Assembly (NCBI RefSeq): GCF_000799465.1
Contig: NZ_JUGU01000001.1
Location: 496,001-560,000, forward strand
From: Psychroserpens sp. Hel_I_66
GTDB taxonomy: Bacteria; Bacteroidota; Bacteroidia; Flavobacteriales; Flavobacteriaceae
Reading direction: 5' to 3'
Length of the DNA stretch: 64,000 bases
This document shows positions 1 to 9,200 of the stretch, piece after piece. The notes beneath the pieces were generated by a model that saw nothing but the letters and a program-made list of their open reading frames with translations, was not told the origin of the DNA and searched no databases. The stretch's first letter is position 1. The number at the start of each line of letters is the position of its first letter. The translations under genes and the position numbers were made by a program.

Positions 1-1251
1 TTTTCCGAAGGCATCCTTAAATTGATTTATATACGTTGAGTCCTTTAAAAGCTCTTCTGAAAACTCATGTACATTTGTATTGAATTCCTTATTGTTGGTA
101 AATACCGAAGATACTTGGTCGAGAATCGTTTGAGAACGACCGTCCCAAAAGAAACTCTGCTGAAAAGCTACATTTATAAGAGTAGGTGTATTGCGTTTTA
201 ATTCGTGATTACTGTTATCCATATTAACCACCAAACCATTTGCATAGGCTTTCTCCGGGACATGGCAAGTAGCGCAAGCCATCGTACCGTTTGCAGAAAG
301 GTTTTTATCAAAAAACAACTTTTCTCCAAGAGCTATCTGTTTTTCTGTTGGGTTTTTATTGATGTTTGGTGTGAAATAATTGAGATTAAAGGAGTTGTTC
401 TCAAAAAATGTTGGCGCATCATAATTAAAAGGTTGGGTATTTACAGGTTCCCAAAGCTCACTGGTTTTACGAATATTGACCCAATTTCTTGTGATTGGAT
501 TCATGAAGTCTCGGGTAAATGTAAAGCGGTCAAACGTATTGAAATCTTCATTTTCTTTTATAAAACCTATTGCATTTGTAATATTGTTTATGAATTCTTT
601 GTGAAGTTGAGGTGATGTATCTTCAATAATATGTGAAATACTATTGTTATAAACCATTTTCAAACTTTCTAAGGAAATAGCAGTTTCTTCTAAGCCTAAA
701 TGACTTACAGGTGTATCAAAACCAGAGATTGCCAAACTTACAATTCTAAATAATTGTTGATGTGTTGCTATAAAAAAGCGCTGTGCATTAAGCTCACGTT
801 TTTCTATGTTTTTTTTAAGATTATTTAAAAGTCCGTTAGTGACATAGATTTCATTGTCAAAATCTTCTTGAGATGTTTCTTGTTCGTAAATACTCTCTTC
901 TAATTTTTGGAGTCCTACCGGTTTTAGGACTTTACCGTTATCGTCTTTATAAACTGGAAGCGCAGGTCCATTAACGCGATGCCCAACTTCTGGATTTAGG
1001 TAAGACGCATAAGGCTCTGCCATTTTAAAATGCTCTCTGGTTTTTGCAAAATAATATTTTGATTTGTTGCCTTTAACACCTTCTGTCTTTAAACTGTCTA
1101 AATATGTGATAGAGGTATTTAAATGCTCTAAATAAAAATTGTGGGCAAATTCCCAATTGGATTTTGGAATACTTACCATAGCTTTTTCCTCATTTTTACA
1201 AGAAAATATGCAGAGAACTAAAAATGAAAATAAGAGACAACGTAAATGCAT
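1..1251 (-). CDS. Cytochrome-c peroxidase / MauG family lipoprotein, 3' end outside window
   Basis: This is the first 417 codons of a gene running off the left edge. It starts at ATG 1251 and stays open to base 1. A lipobox ending FSC (Cys18) predicts an outer-membrane or periplasmic lipoprotein. Residues about 25-290 form a mainly helical region of unknown role. The peroxidase domain follows, with a haem c site CATCH at 326-330 preceded by the family-typical stretch GEKLFFDKNLSANGTMAC. MauG/CcpA proteins carry two c haems and reduce hydrogen peroxide or oxidise proteins; the second haem site would lie beyond the window. A terminator separates it from the upstream lipoprotein gene. The family call is secure, the substrate is unknown. 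Confidence 0.85.
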   Translation of the reverse strand, partial: MHLRCLLFSFLVLCIFSCKNEEKAMVSIPKSNWEFAHNFYLEHLNTSITYLDSLKTEGVKGNKSKYYFAKTREHFKMAEPYASYLNPEVGHRVNGPALPVYKDDNGKVLKPVGLQKLEESIYEQETSQEDFDNEIYVTNGLLNNLKKNIEKRELNAQRFFIATHQQLFRIVSLAISGFDTPVSHLGLEETAISLESLKMVYNNSISHIIEDTSPQLHKEFINNITNAIGFIKENEDFNTFDRFTFTRDFMNPITRNWVNIRKTSELWEPVNTQPFNYDAPTFFENNSFNLNYFTPNINKNPTEKQIALGEKLFFDKNLSANGTMACATCHVPEKAYANGLVVNMDNSNHELKRNTPTLINVAFQQSFFWDGRSQTILDQVSSVFTNNKEFNTNVHEFSEELLKDSTYINQFKDAFGK

Positions 1252-1301
1252 ATGATTGGCGTTTTAAAAGAATATTTTTAATGAAATTGAATAATAACAA
1301 A

Positions 1302-1330
1302 CGGAATCAAAACTTGAGGTTTCGATTCCG
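1302..1330 (-). terminator. Rho-independent terminator after the collagen-like lipoprotein gene
   Basis: A 12-bp stem (CGGAATC..AAAC paired with GTTT.GATTCCG, one G-T wobble) with a 5-nt loop is followed on the minus strand by a T-rich tail. It lies between the stop of the 1358-2908 gene and the start of the peroxidase gene. Confidence 0.75.
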
Positions 1331-1357
1331 TTTTTTGAATTTATATTTGTGAACTAC

Positions 1358-2908
1358 TTATCTAGGAAGTCCTTTTAGTATTACAATTTGTGATGCTTGA
1401 TCATCTTCATAAGTTGAATTGATATGACCATCTAATCCACTAAAACTGCTACTTCTCCAATAGTGAGGTTGTAATGCTAAGATAAATGTATTGGGAACGC
1501 CTACCTTGTCTGATATATCTACTAATGAACCAAATTCACCGCTTAGACCAGTACTAAAATCTTCAGCTAGATCTTGACGAACTATTAACTCTAGAACCTT
1601 TTGTGGATTATTGCCATTCAAATCAGATTGGTAAATCTGTGCAGCATGACCTCTGCTAAAAGAATTTGGATCTTCTTGGATGTAAACAAAGTTTTCTGTC
1701 ACACAAATATTATCTGGACTTTGTAGTTGAGACATATTACCGTCCATATTATTGGTGTCTGTATTACCGCTTATGATTTGAGTTAATGTTCCTTCTAAAG
1801 GATTACTAGCATCTAGCTCTAACTTATAAACAGTTCCCCAATCATTATAAGTCCCTTGTCCTGGACCACGACCTGTAACTGCAAAATATACGTTTCTACC
1901 ATTTGCATCACTACCTTTTTGGTAATCTACATCTTCAACTCTCATAAATTGAGAAGCGAATACGTTTGTACAAGCAGTTTCCATTTCATTTTTTGTTAAA
2001 GAACTTCCGTTAGGGATTTCAACAAATTCTACGTCATAAGACGCTTGAAAATCTAAGGAACTTTCATTATAAACCGTATTTGGTACTACATCTGCTGTCC
2101 CGCCAGTGCCATTAGAAACTTGCTTAAAACGTAATACATAAATGCTTCCTCCTGTTAAATCTGCATCACCACTTTGTGAATAGTACATTGAAACTTGGCC
2201 TTCAGATCCGCTGGAATCATCATCACCACCAATTATTACTGTACTGCCAGCATATGCGCCTTGAGGTAAAGGTGTTGCGTTTTCCCATGAAAATTCTCCC
2301 AACGCATCTAGACCAAAATCTGCTGTTGGAGTAGGAGTTGCAACTCTTGGGTCTATACCTTTTACATCGTAATTTATACTTTCTGAAGCAGATAAGAATA
2401 TGTCTTGAGATCCACCATGTATCTCTGCCTCAAACATTGTTCCTGAACACTGTCTTGCAAAATCTGCAACACCAGAATTTAACAAATAGTCACCAGCAAT
2501 AGGCATTAAATTCTCATCTAAACGTATTCTTGAAACTGCATAACTGTCTTCACAGTTAACAACATAAATGTACTCATCGCCATCTTTTAAAAATCCTGCA
2601 CCATCTGCAGATCCAGCTAATTGAAAATTACCATCTATAACATCTGGAGTACTAATAATTGAATAGGCATTAACAAAATTAAATTGTGGTGCAATCGCTA
2701 CTAAAGGCTCAAATGAAGATTTGTTTGAGAACATTGTTGCCTCTGGCACAAAATCATTTCCGTCTTCACCGTCCTCGCCATCTTGACCATCGACGCCATC
2801 AATACCGTCTGTGCCATCACGACCATCTTCTGCTTCGCAAGCAGTAGCAAAAATCCCTAAAAAGGAAAGCATTAAAATCTTAAAAAAAAGTGTTCTAAAA
2901 GTTGTCAT
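1358..2908 (-). CDS. Lipoprotein with short collagen-like stalk and PhoX/DUF839-like domain
   Basis: A 516-residue exported lipoprotein. The signal peptide ends in ATAC, giving a lipidated Cys24. Residues 29-52 are eight uninterrupted Gly-X-Y triplets rich in Asp and Glu, a collagen-like stalk that could hold the protein off the membrane. The rest resembles the PhoX/DUF839 type of beta-propeller, for example SPDNICVTENFVYIQEDPN near residue 400 and GRGPGQGTYNDWG near 350. PhoX proteins are calcium/iron phosphatases, but I cannot confirm the metal ligands here, so phosphatase activity is not claimed. It is transcribed from its own promoter and ends at a terminator. Confidence 0.6.
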   Translation of the reverse strand: MTTFRTLFFKILMLSFLGIFATACEAEDGRDGTDGIDGVDGQDGEDGEDGNDFVPEATMFSNKSSFEPLVAIAPQFNFVNAYSIISTPDVIDGNFQLAGSADGAGFLKDGDEYIYVVNCEDSYAVSRIRLDENLMPIAGDYLLNSGVADFARQCSGTMFEAEIHGGSQDIFLSASESINYDVKGIDPRVATPTPTADFGLDALGEFSWENATPLPQGAYAGSTVIIGGDDDSSGSEGQVSMYYSQSGDADLTGGSIYVLRFKQVSNGTGGTADVVPNTVYNESSLDFQASYDVEFVEIPNGSSLTKNEMETACTNVFASQFMRVEDVDYQKGSDANGRNVYFAVTGRGPGQGTYNDWGTVYKLELDASNPLEGTLTQIISGNTDTNNMDGNMSQLQSPDNICVTENFVYIQEDPNSFSRGHAAQIYQSDLNGNNPQKVLELIVRQDLAEDFSTGLSGEFGSLVDISDKVGVPNTFILALQPHYWRSSSFSGLDGHINSTYEDDQASQIVILKGLPR

Positions 2909-3309
2909 ATTTTTTGTGATTATTTGGTTAATCTGTTTGACGCAAATTTAGAATCGAACATTGCAAAGACTGTTATCTTAAAAAGGTGTTTGGATTAAGA
3001 TATCTTTAATGTAATGTTAAGGTGTTAAGTCAACGTGAATAATTAGAATTAATCAAAATAGACATTTAAAACTGTTTATTATAGACAGTAACTTAGCTCA
3101 TCAAGCCTAAATGAATACATTTTATTTTTAGACTTTCTTCAAGAATGTTCTTTAAAAGTTAACTTAGGTTTAAGTTAAAGTTTCTCTGTAATAGTAATTG
3201 ATATTTAAAATCTGTAACTAATTGATTTTTAAATTCCGAAGAAATAAGAATTTTTTTTTGAAATTCTCCAATAGAAAATATTAGTCCTTTTAGTTATGTA
3301 CGTGTAATT
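2909..3309. other. Intergenic region, 401 bp, no gene seen
   Basis: AT-rich, with no convincing ORF. It holds the -7 box of the lipoprotein gene near 2943, one TTCCGAAG copy at 3234, and a T9 run near 3251 flanked by AAT/ATT arms that could act as a weak terminator for the CutA-like gene. Confidence 0.6.
2943..2950 (-). promoter_or_regulatory. Bacteroidota -7 promoter box TAAATTTG
   Basis: An exact TAnnTTTG match on the minus strand, about 35 nt upstream of the 2908 start codon. A -33 TTG at the usual spacing is not clear, so only the -7 element is claimed. Confidence 0.5.
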
Positions 3310-3627
3310 TTAAATTTTTGCAGTCTCACTAATGACATCCTGTGTTTGAATTTCGTCCATATATACTATGGGTACTGCGTAAATAATGGGTGTGTCTTTT
3401 GGATAGTGAACTCTAATTAGTTTATTGATTGTGTTGAATAATAGAGCTTTGGTCACGCCAACAATTAACACTTCATCTACGTTTGTTAATTTGCCTTCTT
3501 GGTTAGGAAGTCGACCTACAACTTCTTTTAATATGTATTCATTGACTACAAGCCCATGCTCATGAAGTAAATCGGTAATTCTATTGGCTTGGTCTTCATT
3601 TTTGGTGATAATATTCAATTGAATCAT
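3310..3627 (-). CDS. CutA1-like small protein (divergent)
   Basis: 105 residues with no signal peptide or membrane segment. Length and layout fit the CutA1/PII-like ferredoxin fold: an N-terminal strand IQLNIITKNEDQAN, a helix with LLHEHGL, and a C-terminal RVHYPKDTPIIYAVPI that resembles the CutA pattern HPYexPxIxxxPI. CutA1 trimers are linked to divalent-metal tolerance, but the His and Cys ligands are not clearly kept, so the role is uncertain. It lies 57 bp after the TonB receptor on the same strand and may be cotranscribed, though a short palindrome sits in the gap. Another PII-like protein is an alternative. Confidence 0.5.
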   Translation of the reverse strand: MIQLNIITKNEDQANRITDLLHEHGLVVNEYILKEVVGRLPNQEGKLTNVDEVLIVGVTKALLFNTINKLIRVHYPKDTPIIYAVPIVYMDEIQTQDVISETAKI

Positions 3628-3684
3628 GATGATATGCTTTAGATTTATTACACTAAAGATACTATAAGAATAGTATTCTTGAAT

Positions 3685-6000
3685 TTAAAATTGCAATCTA
3701 AAACTAACATTTGGTGTTATGCCAAGCGCAAAATTATTTACTGTGACAATCTCGCCTTCGTTATTTTGTATATAATAGGTATTGATGATATTTTTTTTGT
3801 CAAGCAAATTCCAAATGGATGCACCGATTGAAGCATTTATTTTATTGCTGAATTTTAGTTTATAGGTTGCTGAAAGATCTGTTCTAAAATAATCGCTCAA
3901 AGAATTTTGATTTGGTGAGCCATATTCTATTTGCGTATTTGTAAGATCCTGTATTTCTAAAGGTATAGTTTGAGGTTTTCCAGAATGCCAATTAAAACCT
4001 AATGCAAGATTTAAATTATCAACATCATAGGTTCCCGCAAATGTAACAGCGTGGGTAACATCTATATTATTAGGAAACGGGTTACCGTCATTAAAATCAT
4101 CAAAGACATAATCATTTTTACTAAACGAATAACTCACCCAGGTACTAAAATCACTAAATTGCTTATTGATTAAAAAATCTATGCCCTTAACTTGAAATTT
4201 ACCGATAGCTTCTACAAATTGATATTGATTTTGAAACCCTTGGCTCTGTGATGTTATGCCCTCAACATCCTTTATAAACGCCTCAATACTAATTAACAAT
4301 TTATTCTTGTTATAGTGAATGCCTGCTGCTGCTTGGACACTTTTTATAATTGGGATGTTGTCGTTATTGGATAAAATCCATCGTCGCTTTTCAATCCCTA
4401 AAAAATCGTTTTGAAGGTCAATAATCTGTGAGGTGGTTTGACTTTTCAATTCTGCTAAAAACTCTAACCTAAAATCGTTATCTAATTTATGGCTTAACGA
4501 TAGTCTTGGCTCTGTAAAAAACTCGGAAAATTTTTCAATAAAATTAGTTCTCAATCCAATTCTAGCATAGGTGTTTTTGTTGGCTGAGGTAAATTCGGCT
4601 TCACCATAAATAGAATGTGTGCGTACAACCTCTTTAATAAACTGCTCTGTGTTTGGGTTATCTGTGCTTTCAGCATTACTTATAATGACTTCACTAAATT
4701 GATAACCTCCATGGATTTTTAAATTATTGTCAATATGGTTTGTGGCATTAATTTTTATACCCAAATCGTTAACTTGATTGTCTTGATCTATACGCTGGTC
4801 ATTAGCAATATTATAATTGGTGGCTTGTAAATCGTAGCTAGTGTAATAAAACTGAGCGGTTGTGGTGAGTTTACTGTTCCAGTATTTTAAATACTCAAAA
4901 CCTGTGGCAAAATTATTTTGCTCTAACTCGTTTTGTAAAGGTGTTTCAATGTCATCATTAGCTCGTTGGTCATATGTTAGTCTATTGTTTATGGTCAAAA
5001 AATTGAATCTAAATTGATCTTGGTCTGTAATATCGTACAGAAATTTGGTAGCAATATCATAAAAGTAAAAACGCTCGTTATTTGATATCACTTCGGAATT
5101 TTCCTCTTGTACATTAGAAAAATCACTATCCTGAAACACACGTTGCAAATACTGGTCGTAGGTTGGCGTGAAAATCAAATCGGAAACAGAACGTCTCGCA
5201 GATATTTGGATTTCCGCTTTGTCATCTAAGGGGACTTTTGCAAAACCATCTGTATGAATAAGGTCAAAACCAATACCAGCTTTAAAGTCTTGGTCTAAAC
5301 TATTGGAGAGTTGCATGTCAATTACACTAGAGACACCATCCCCAAATTTAACGCTCGTACCATTTTTTGAAACATTGACTTCTTTAGTAAGATAAGGATT
5401 GAAGGCAGAAACCAAACCGAAAAAATGTCCCGATTGATACATTTTTATTCCGTCCCAGAGAATCAGGTTTTGATCGTGCGTGCCACCACGAACATTGATA
5501 TTTGATACAAGTTCATCAACACTCATTACTCCCGGTAACGCTTGGATACTTTGTAAAACGTCTGGTTCTAAAAGACCTGGAAGAATGCCAAAATCTTCAG
5601 TTTTAATATTTATTTTACCATCACTCTTTTTTGAAATTCCTTTTGTCAAGAAATTAGTGATAACCACTTCTTCTAATTTTTGCGTTATAAAATTACTAAA
5701 TGGGTTGCTGCGTTTTGAGATTACAACACTATTATTCGTTAATAAAATGAAATCCAAGTTGGTTTCAGATTTTAAGAACTCTAAACTTTCTTCTAGAGTT
5801 AAATTCTCATCAGGCTGAAGTGCAGATTTGTCTTCAATAGTTTGGTCTAAATAGGTGAAATTGACAGAGAACCTAAGTTGTAACTGTGTGAGAATTTCTG
5901 AAAGCGGAAGTTTGTTTTTTAAATTTGATTGCGCAAAAACACAATTTAAATTCAAAAATAAACAAATTATAAAAAGATAGAATACACCTTTTCTATTCAC
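3685..6000 (-). CDS. TonB-dependent receptor with N-terminal STN signalling domain
   Basis: 771-residue outer-membrane receptor. It has a signal peptide (1-23), a secretin/TonB short N-terminal (STN) domain at about 30-90, a plug at about 130-230 (with VRGGTHDQNLILWDG), then a beta-barrel ending in FRLQF with the C-terminal Phe typical of outer-membrane barrels. The STN domain is the part that contacts FecR-type anti-sigma factors. Its start overlaps the fecR stop by 8 bp, so the two are translationally coupled. No SusD partner is next to it, which favours a siderophore, metal or small-ligand receptor over polysaccharide uptake, but the ligand is unknown. Confidence 0.9.
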   Translation of the reverse strand: MNRKGVFYLFIICLFLNLNCVFAQSNLKNKLPLSEILTQLQLRFSVNFTYLDQTIEDKSALQPDENLTLEESLEFLKSETNLDFILLTNNSVVISKRSNPFSNFITQKLEEVVITNFLTKGISKKSDGKINIKTEDFGILPGLLEPDVLQSIQALPGVMSVDELVSNINVRGGTHDQNLILWDGIKMYQSGHFFGLVSAFNPYLTKEVNVSKNGTSVKFGDGVSSVIDMQLSNSLDQDFKAGIGFDLIHTDGFAKVPLDDKAEIQISARRSVSDLIFTPTYDQYLQRVFQDSDFSNVQEENSEVISNNERFYFYDIATKFLYDITDQDQFRFNFLTINNRLTYDQRANDDIETPLQNELEQNNFATGFEYLKYWNSKLTTTAQFYYTSYDLQATNYNIANDQRIDQDNQVNDLGIKINATNHIDNNLKIHGGYQFSEVIISNAESTDNPNTEQFIKEVVRTHSIYGEAEFTSANKNTYARIGLRTNFIEKFSEFFTEPRLSLSHKLDNDFRLEFLAELKSQTTSQIIDLQNDFLGIEKRRWILSNNDNIPIIKSVQAAAGIHYNKNKLLISIEAFIKDVEGITSQSQGFQNQYQFVEAIGKFQVKGIDFLINKQFSDFSTWVSYSFSKNDYVFDDFNDGNPFPNNIDVTHAVTFAGTYDVDNLNLALGFNWHSGKPQTIPLEIQDLTNTQIEYGSPNQNSLSDYFRTDLSATYKLKFSNKINASIGASIWNLLDKKNIINTYYIQNNEGEIVTVNNFALGITPNVSFRLQF

Positions 6001-6889
6001 GTTCTAGTCTAATGATATTACCCGTTTTACTATACTTTAATTGTAAAGGTAAAGTAATGGATTTTAGGGCAATTTCAATATCATTATGCGTAAAACTTCC
6101 AGTAAAATTTTGAGAATCGTCAATATTTTTGAATTTGATATCAACTTTATATTGTCTTTCAAATTCTTTAATGACATGTTTATAAGGTATACTCCTAAAA
6201 GTACTCTTGTGATCTAGCCAAGATGGGTTTGGTGACGTTTCTTTTTCCGTAGAAATAAATTTCCCATCAATAATTAAAAACGAATCTCCAGGTAGTAGCG
6301 TGGTTTCCGTTGTCTTTGTATTTACAGCAACTTTACCTTCGTAACAAGTTACTTCAAAATAGTCATGTCGTTGCTTTACATTAAATTGAGTACCAAGAAC
6401 GGTAACAGTTCCTAAATGGGTTATTACGTTAAATGTTTTTCCTTTGGCAACCTTAAAAAATGCTTCACCATTTAAATTGATATCACGACTGTCATTCCAA
6501 TTAAATTCATTAAACGAAAGTGTTGACATGGCGTTTAATTTTACTTCGGAAGCATCTGGCAATACCATAGTTTTTTGCTGCGAAACAATAGTACTGGTCG
6601 TTGTGTCAAGTGTGGTGGTGTAGAAATAAATCCCAAAACCAATCATGAGAATAGCAGCGATTTTTGATAAAACTGAAATTAATTTTCCAGAGCTACGTTT
6701 TTTAGATTCAATAGATTTTAAAACCTGATCAAAAACCTTGTCTTCATCCATTTTATATGATTGAAATCCAGCAAGTTCCTGGTCTAATTTTATCAAACTA
6801 GGGTAGTCTTCAAGCTTTTTAAAAGCTTCAAGTTCTGTAGGATTTAGGTTATGGTCTAACCATTTTTGTATGAGGTCTTCTTTATTCAT
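5993..6889 (-). CDS. FecR-family anti-sigma factor
   Basis: 298 residues. A cytoplasmic N-terminal part (1-72) is followed by one membrane segment (about 73-92), a periplasmic FecR domain (about 100-190, containing LNGEAFFKVAKGKTFNV and VLGTQFNV), and a C-terminal DUF4974 domain (about 225-296). In this family the cytoplasmic part binds the ECF sigma factor and the periplasmic part reads the STN domain of the receptor. It sits between the sigma gene and the receptor gene in the usual order, and a candidate ECF promoter lies 20 nt before its start codon. Confidence 0.9.
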   Translation of the reverse strand: MNKEDLIQKWLDHNLNPTELEAFKKLEDYPSLIKLDQELAGFQSYKMDEDKVFDQVLKSIESKKRSSGKLISVLSKIAAILMIGFGIYFYTTTLDTTTSTIVSQQKTMVLPDASEVKLNAMSTLSFNEFNWNDSRDINLNGEAFFKVAKGKTFNVITHLGTVTVLGTQFNVKQRHDYFEVTCYEGKVAVNTKTTETTLLPGDSFLIIDGKFISTEKETSPNPSWLDHKSTFRSIPYKHVIKEFERQYKVDIKFKNIDDSQNFTGSFTHNDIEIALKSITLPLQLKYSKTGNIIRLERE

Positions 6890-6909
6890 TATATTCTATT
6901 CAACCATAT

Positions 6910-6937
6910 AACAGTTGGATTTTAAAAATCCCTACCC
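6910..6937 (-). promoter_or_regulatory. Candidate ECF-sigma promoter before fecR (site 1)
   Basis: GGGTAGG and AACTGTT separated by 14 nt on the minus strand. The N14 begins with GATTTT. The same boxes at the same spacing recur at 7559 and 36969. The place between a fecI-type sigma gene and fecR fits autoregulation. Promoter function is inferred. Confidence 0.5.
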
Positions 6938-6960
6938 TTATTTAATTTTCAATTTCAGTA

Positions 6961-7476
6961 TTAAAGTTCATCAATATCTTTTCTCAATTTTTTTAATGCA
7001 CCGTAAATACGTTTTTCTACTGCTTTTGTAGAGATATCAAGTAATTCTGCAATTTCCTTAAATCGTTTTCCTTCAACTCTGTTCATTAAAAAAGCAACAC
7101 GTTGTGCTTCGGTTAGTCCAGCGATTGCTTTTTCTAATTTGGCTTTGTATTCTTTTTCTTGAAGTAGAAATTCTGGATTAATATTAGTGCTGTTTTTTGG
7201 TATAATCTTGCGATGCTTTAATACCACCTTTTGGTGTGCATACTCATTGAGCATGAGATTGTTTGCAGTAGTAAATAAAAAGCTTTTGGCTTTATTCTGA
7301 GAAACTTTAGCACAATTCTCCCACAATTTTACGAAAGCTTCCTGCATTTTATCTTGCGGGTTTAATTGACTTCCGAATTTATAATATAGAAAATCATGAA
7401 GATCTTTGGAGTATTTCCTAAAAATTGAGGAGAACAATCGTTCTTCACAAATATGGTCTGTAAGCGGTTTAGACAT
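6961..7476 (-). CDS. FecI-like ECF RNA polymerase sigma factor
   Basis: 171 residues of the Bacteroidota FecI-like ECF group. Sigma region 2 spans about 15-80 (LHDFLYYKFGS, EAFVKLWEN, with a tryptophan-containing promoter-melting helix). Region 4 spans about 112-165 (LTEAQRVAFLMNRVEG, then the helix-turn-helix FKEIAELLDISTKAVEKRIYGAL). It should direct RNA polymerase to a small regulon once released from the FecR protein encoded 71 bp downstream. It is divergent from ffh. The start MSKPLTDH is the only good ATG in the frame. Confidence 0.92.
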   Translation of the reverse strand: MSKPLTDHICEERLFSSIFRKYSKDLHDFLYYKFGSQLNPQDKMQEAFVKLWENCAKVSQNKAKSFLFTTANNLMLNEYAHQKVVLKHRKIIPKNSTNINPEFLLQEKEYKAKLEKAIAGLTEAQRVAFLMNRVEGKRFKEIAELLDISTKAVEKRIYGALKKLRKDIDEL

Positions 7477-7558
7477 TTTTATTTTTGGTTGTGGCTAAGT
7501 TAGGAAAATGAATTTGAAATCAAACTTGAATACTATTTTGAACTTTAATTTTTTTTAA

Positions 7559-7586
7559 GGGTAGGAGTTTTAGGTATTTAACTGTT
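7559..7586 (+). promoter_or_regulatory. Candidate ECF-sigma promoter in the sigma/ffh gap (site 2)
   Basis: GGGTAGG and AACTGTT at exactly 14-nt spacing, the same as site 1. It points away from the sigma gene towards ffh. A hairpin at 7651 lies about 70 nt downstream, so transcription from here could give a short RNA. Confidence 0.45.
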
Positions 7587-7607
7587 TTATTAAAAATATT
7601 AATAATT

Positions 7608-7623
7608 GTTAATTATAATTAAC
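7608..7623. repeat. Perfect 16-bp palindrome GTTAATTATAATTAAC
   Basis: It is its own reverse complement and lies in the divergent gap between the sigma gene and ffh. It could be an operator, but being almost all A and T it could also be chance. Confidence 0.4.
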
Positions 7624-7650
7624 TGTTAGTTTTTAGTTTTTAGTTGGTTA

Positions 7651-7684
7651 AAAAGGATTGTTGGTCATAGCAATCCTTTTCTCT
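7651..7684. terminator. Hairpin AAAAGGATTG / CAATCCTTTT
   Basis: 10-bp arms with a 10-nt loop and short T-runs on both strands. It stands in a divergent gap where neither flanking gene needs a terminator, which is why a short plus-strand RNA is considered. Confidence 0.6.
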
Positions 7685-7734
7685 ATTTATACCTTAAATT
7701 CTTATTTTAACTTTATAAATACAACACAAATCGC

Positions 7735-7742
7735 TAAATTTG
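7735..7742 (+). promoter_or_regulatory. -7 promoter box TAAATTTG of ffh
   Basis: Exact TAnnTTTG, 23 nt before the ffh start codon. No clear -33 TTG. Confidence 0.5.
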
Positions 7743-7765
7743 CATCTTTAAATTTATAGAAGATT

Positions 7766-9094
7766 ATGTTTAATAATTTAAGTGAAAAGTTAGATAAAGC
7801 GCTACACGTCTTAAAAGGACACGGTAGTATTACAGAAGTTAATGTTGCAGAAACCTTAAAAGAAGTAAGAAGAGCGCTTTTAGATGCCGATGTTAACTTT
7901 AAAATCGCGAAAGAATTTACCAATAGGGTTAAGGAAAAAGCCTTAGGTCAAAATGTATTGACTAGTTTACAACCAGGCCAATTAATGGTAAAACTTGTAA
8001 AGGACGAGTTGACAGAATTAATGGGTGGAGATGCAGAAGGAATAAACCTTTCTGGAAACCCAAGTGTGATTTTAATGTCTGGTTTACAAGGTTCTGGTAA
8101 AACAACCTTTTCTGGTAAATTAGCCAATTACTTAAAAAATAAAAAAACAAAGAAACCTTTATTGGTAGCCTGTGATGTATATCGTCCAGCTGCAATTGAT
8201 CAATTGCATGTTGTTGGAGATCAATTAAAAATCGATGTGTATAGCGATAAAGGAAACAATGATCCAGTTGCCATTGCTCAGGCAGGTATTGCACATGCAA
8301 AAGCAAACGGACATAATGTTGTTATTATTGATACCGCAGGTCGTTTGGCAGTAGACCAAGCGATGATGGACGAAATATCTAATATCCATAAAGCGATACA
8401 ACCTCAAGAGACATTGTTTGTTGTGGATTCCATGACAGGTCAAGATGCAGTGAATACTGCAAAAGCCTTCAATGATATCTTAAATTTTGACGGTGTTATT
8501 CTTACTAAATTAGATGGTGATACACGAGGTGGAGCAGCAATTTCCATTAAATCTGTAGTCAATAAACCAATTAAATTTATTGGTACAGGTGAAAAGATGG
8601 AAGCTATTGATGTCTTCTATCCTTCACGTATGGCAGATCGTATTCTTGGAATGGGTGATGTTGTATCTTTAGTTGAAAGAGCGCAAGAGCAGTATGATGA
8701 GGAGGAAGCTCGTAAGATTCAGAAGAAAATTGCCAAGAACCAATTTGGGTTTGATGATTTCTTGAAGCAAATACAGCAGATCAAGAAAATGGGTAACATG
8801 AAAGATCTTATCGGTATGATTCCTGGAGCGGGAAAAATGATGAAAGATGTAGATATTGATGATGATGCATTTAAAGGAATTGAGGCAATAATTCATTCAA
8901 TGACTCCAGATGAAAGATCAAATCCATCTGTTATTAACGCAAGCAGAAAGAAGAGAATTGGTAAAGGATCTGGAACTTCGGTCCAGGAAGTAAATCAGCT
9001 ATTGAAGCAATTTAACCAGATGAGCAAGATGATGAAAATGATGCAAGGTGGAAAAGGTAAAGCGATGATGCAGGCTATGAAAGGTATGAAGTAA
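7766..9094 (+). CDS. ffh: Signal recognition particle protein Ffh (SRP54)
   Basis: 442 residues, the normal length. It is the GTPase that binds signal sequences of nascent membrane proteins and delivers ribosomes to FtsY. Visible features are the N domain (1-95), a P-loop GLQGSGKTT at 106-114, a DTAGR motif near 190, TKLDGDTRGG near 248, and the Met-rich M domain (about 300-442) that binds 4.5S RNA and signal peptides. It is transcribed alone, followed by folD after 106 bp. A single-copy housekeeping gene with no oddities. Confidence 0.98.
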   Translation: MFNNLSEKLDKALHVLKGHGSITEVNVAETLKEVRRALLDADVNFKIAKEFTNRVKEKALGQNVLTSLQPGQLMVKLVKDELTELMGGDAEGINLSGNPSVILMSGLQGSGKTTFSGKLANYLKNKKTKKPLLVACDVYRPAAIDQLHVVGDQLKIDVYSDKGNNDPVAIAQAGIAHAKANGHNVVIIDTAGRLAVDQAMMDEISNIHKAIQPQETLFVVDSMTGQDAVNTAKAFNDILNFDGVILTKLDGDTRGGAAISIKSVVNKPIKFIGTGEKMEAIDVFYPSRMADRILGMGDVVSLVERAQEQYDEEEARKIQKKIAKNQFGFDDFLKQIQQIKKMGNMKDLIGMIPGAGKMMKDVDIDDDAFKGIEAIIHSMTPDERSNPSVINASRKKRIGKGSGTSVQEVNQLLKQFNQMSKMMKMMQGGKGKAMMQAMKGMK

Positions 9095-9200
9095 TATAGT
9101 GACAACTTTCAGTTGGCGCTATGCACTTGACCTTATTAACTAATTATTATATAAATATTAAATACTACAGATTGAGAACTGTAGACTGAAGAACATAAAC

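Larger units (their letters stand above)
7590..7684 (+). ncRNA. Hypothetical small RNA between site 2 and the hairpin
   Basis: Suggested only by a candidate promoter followed by a terminator-like hairpin with no ORF between. The length would be about 90-100 nt. There is no family match. The same region contains a perfect 16-bp palindrome at 7608-7623. Confidence 0.2.

Noticed and set aside
205..615. 136-residue plus-strand ORF
   Set aside because: Lies wholly inside the peroxidase gene on the other strand, which has a haem motif and lipobox and stays open across the whole stretch.
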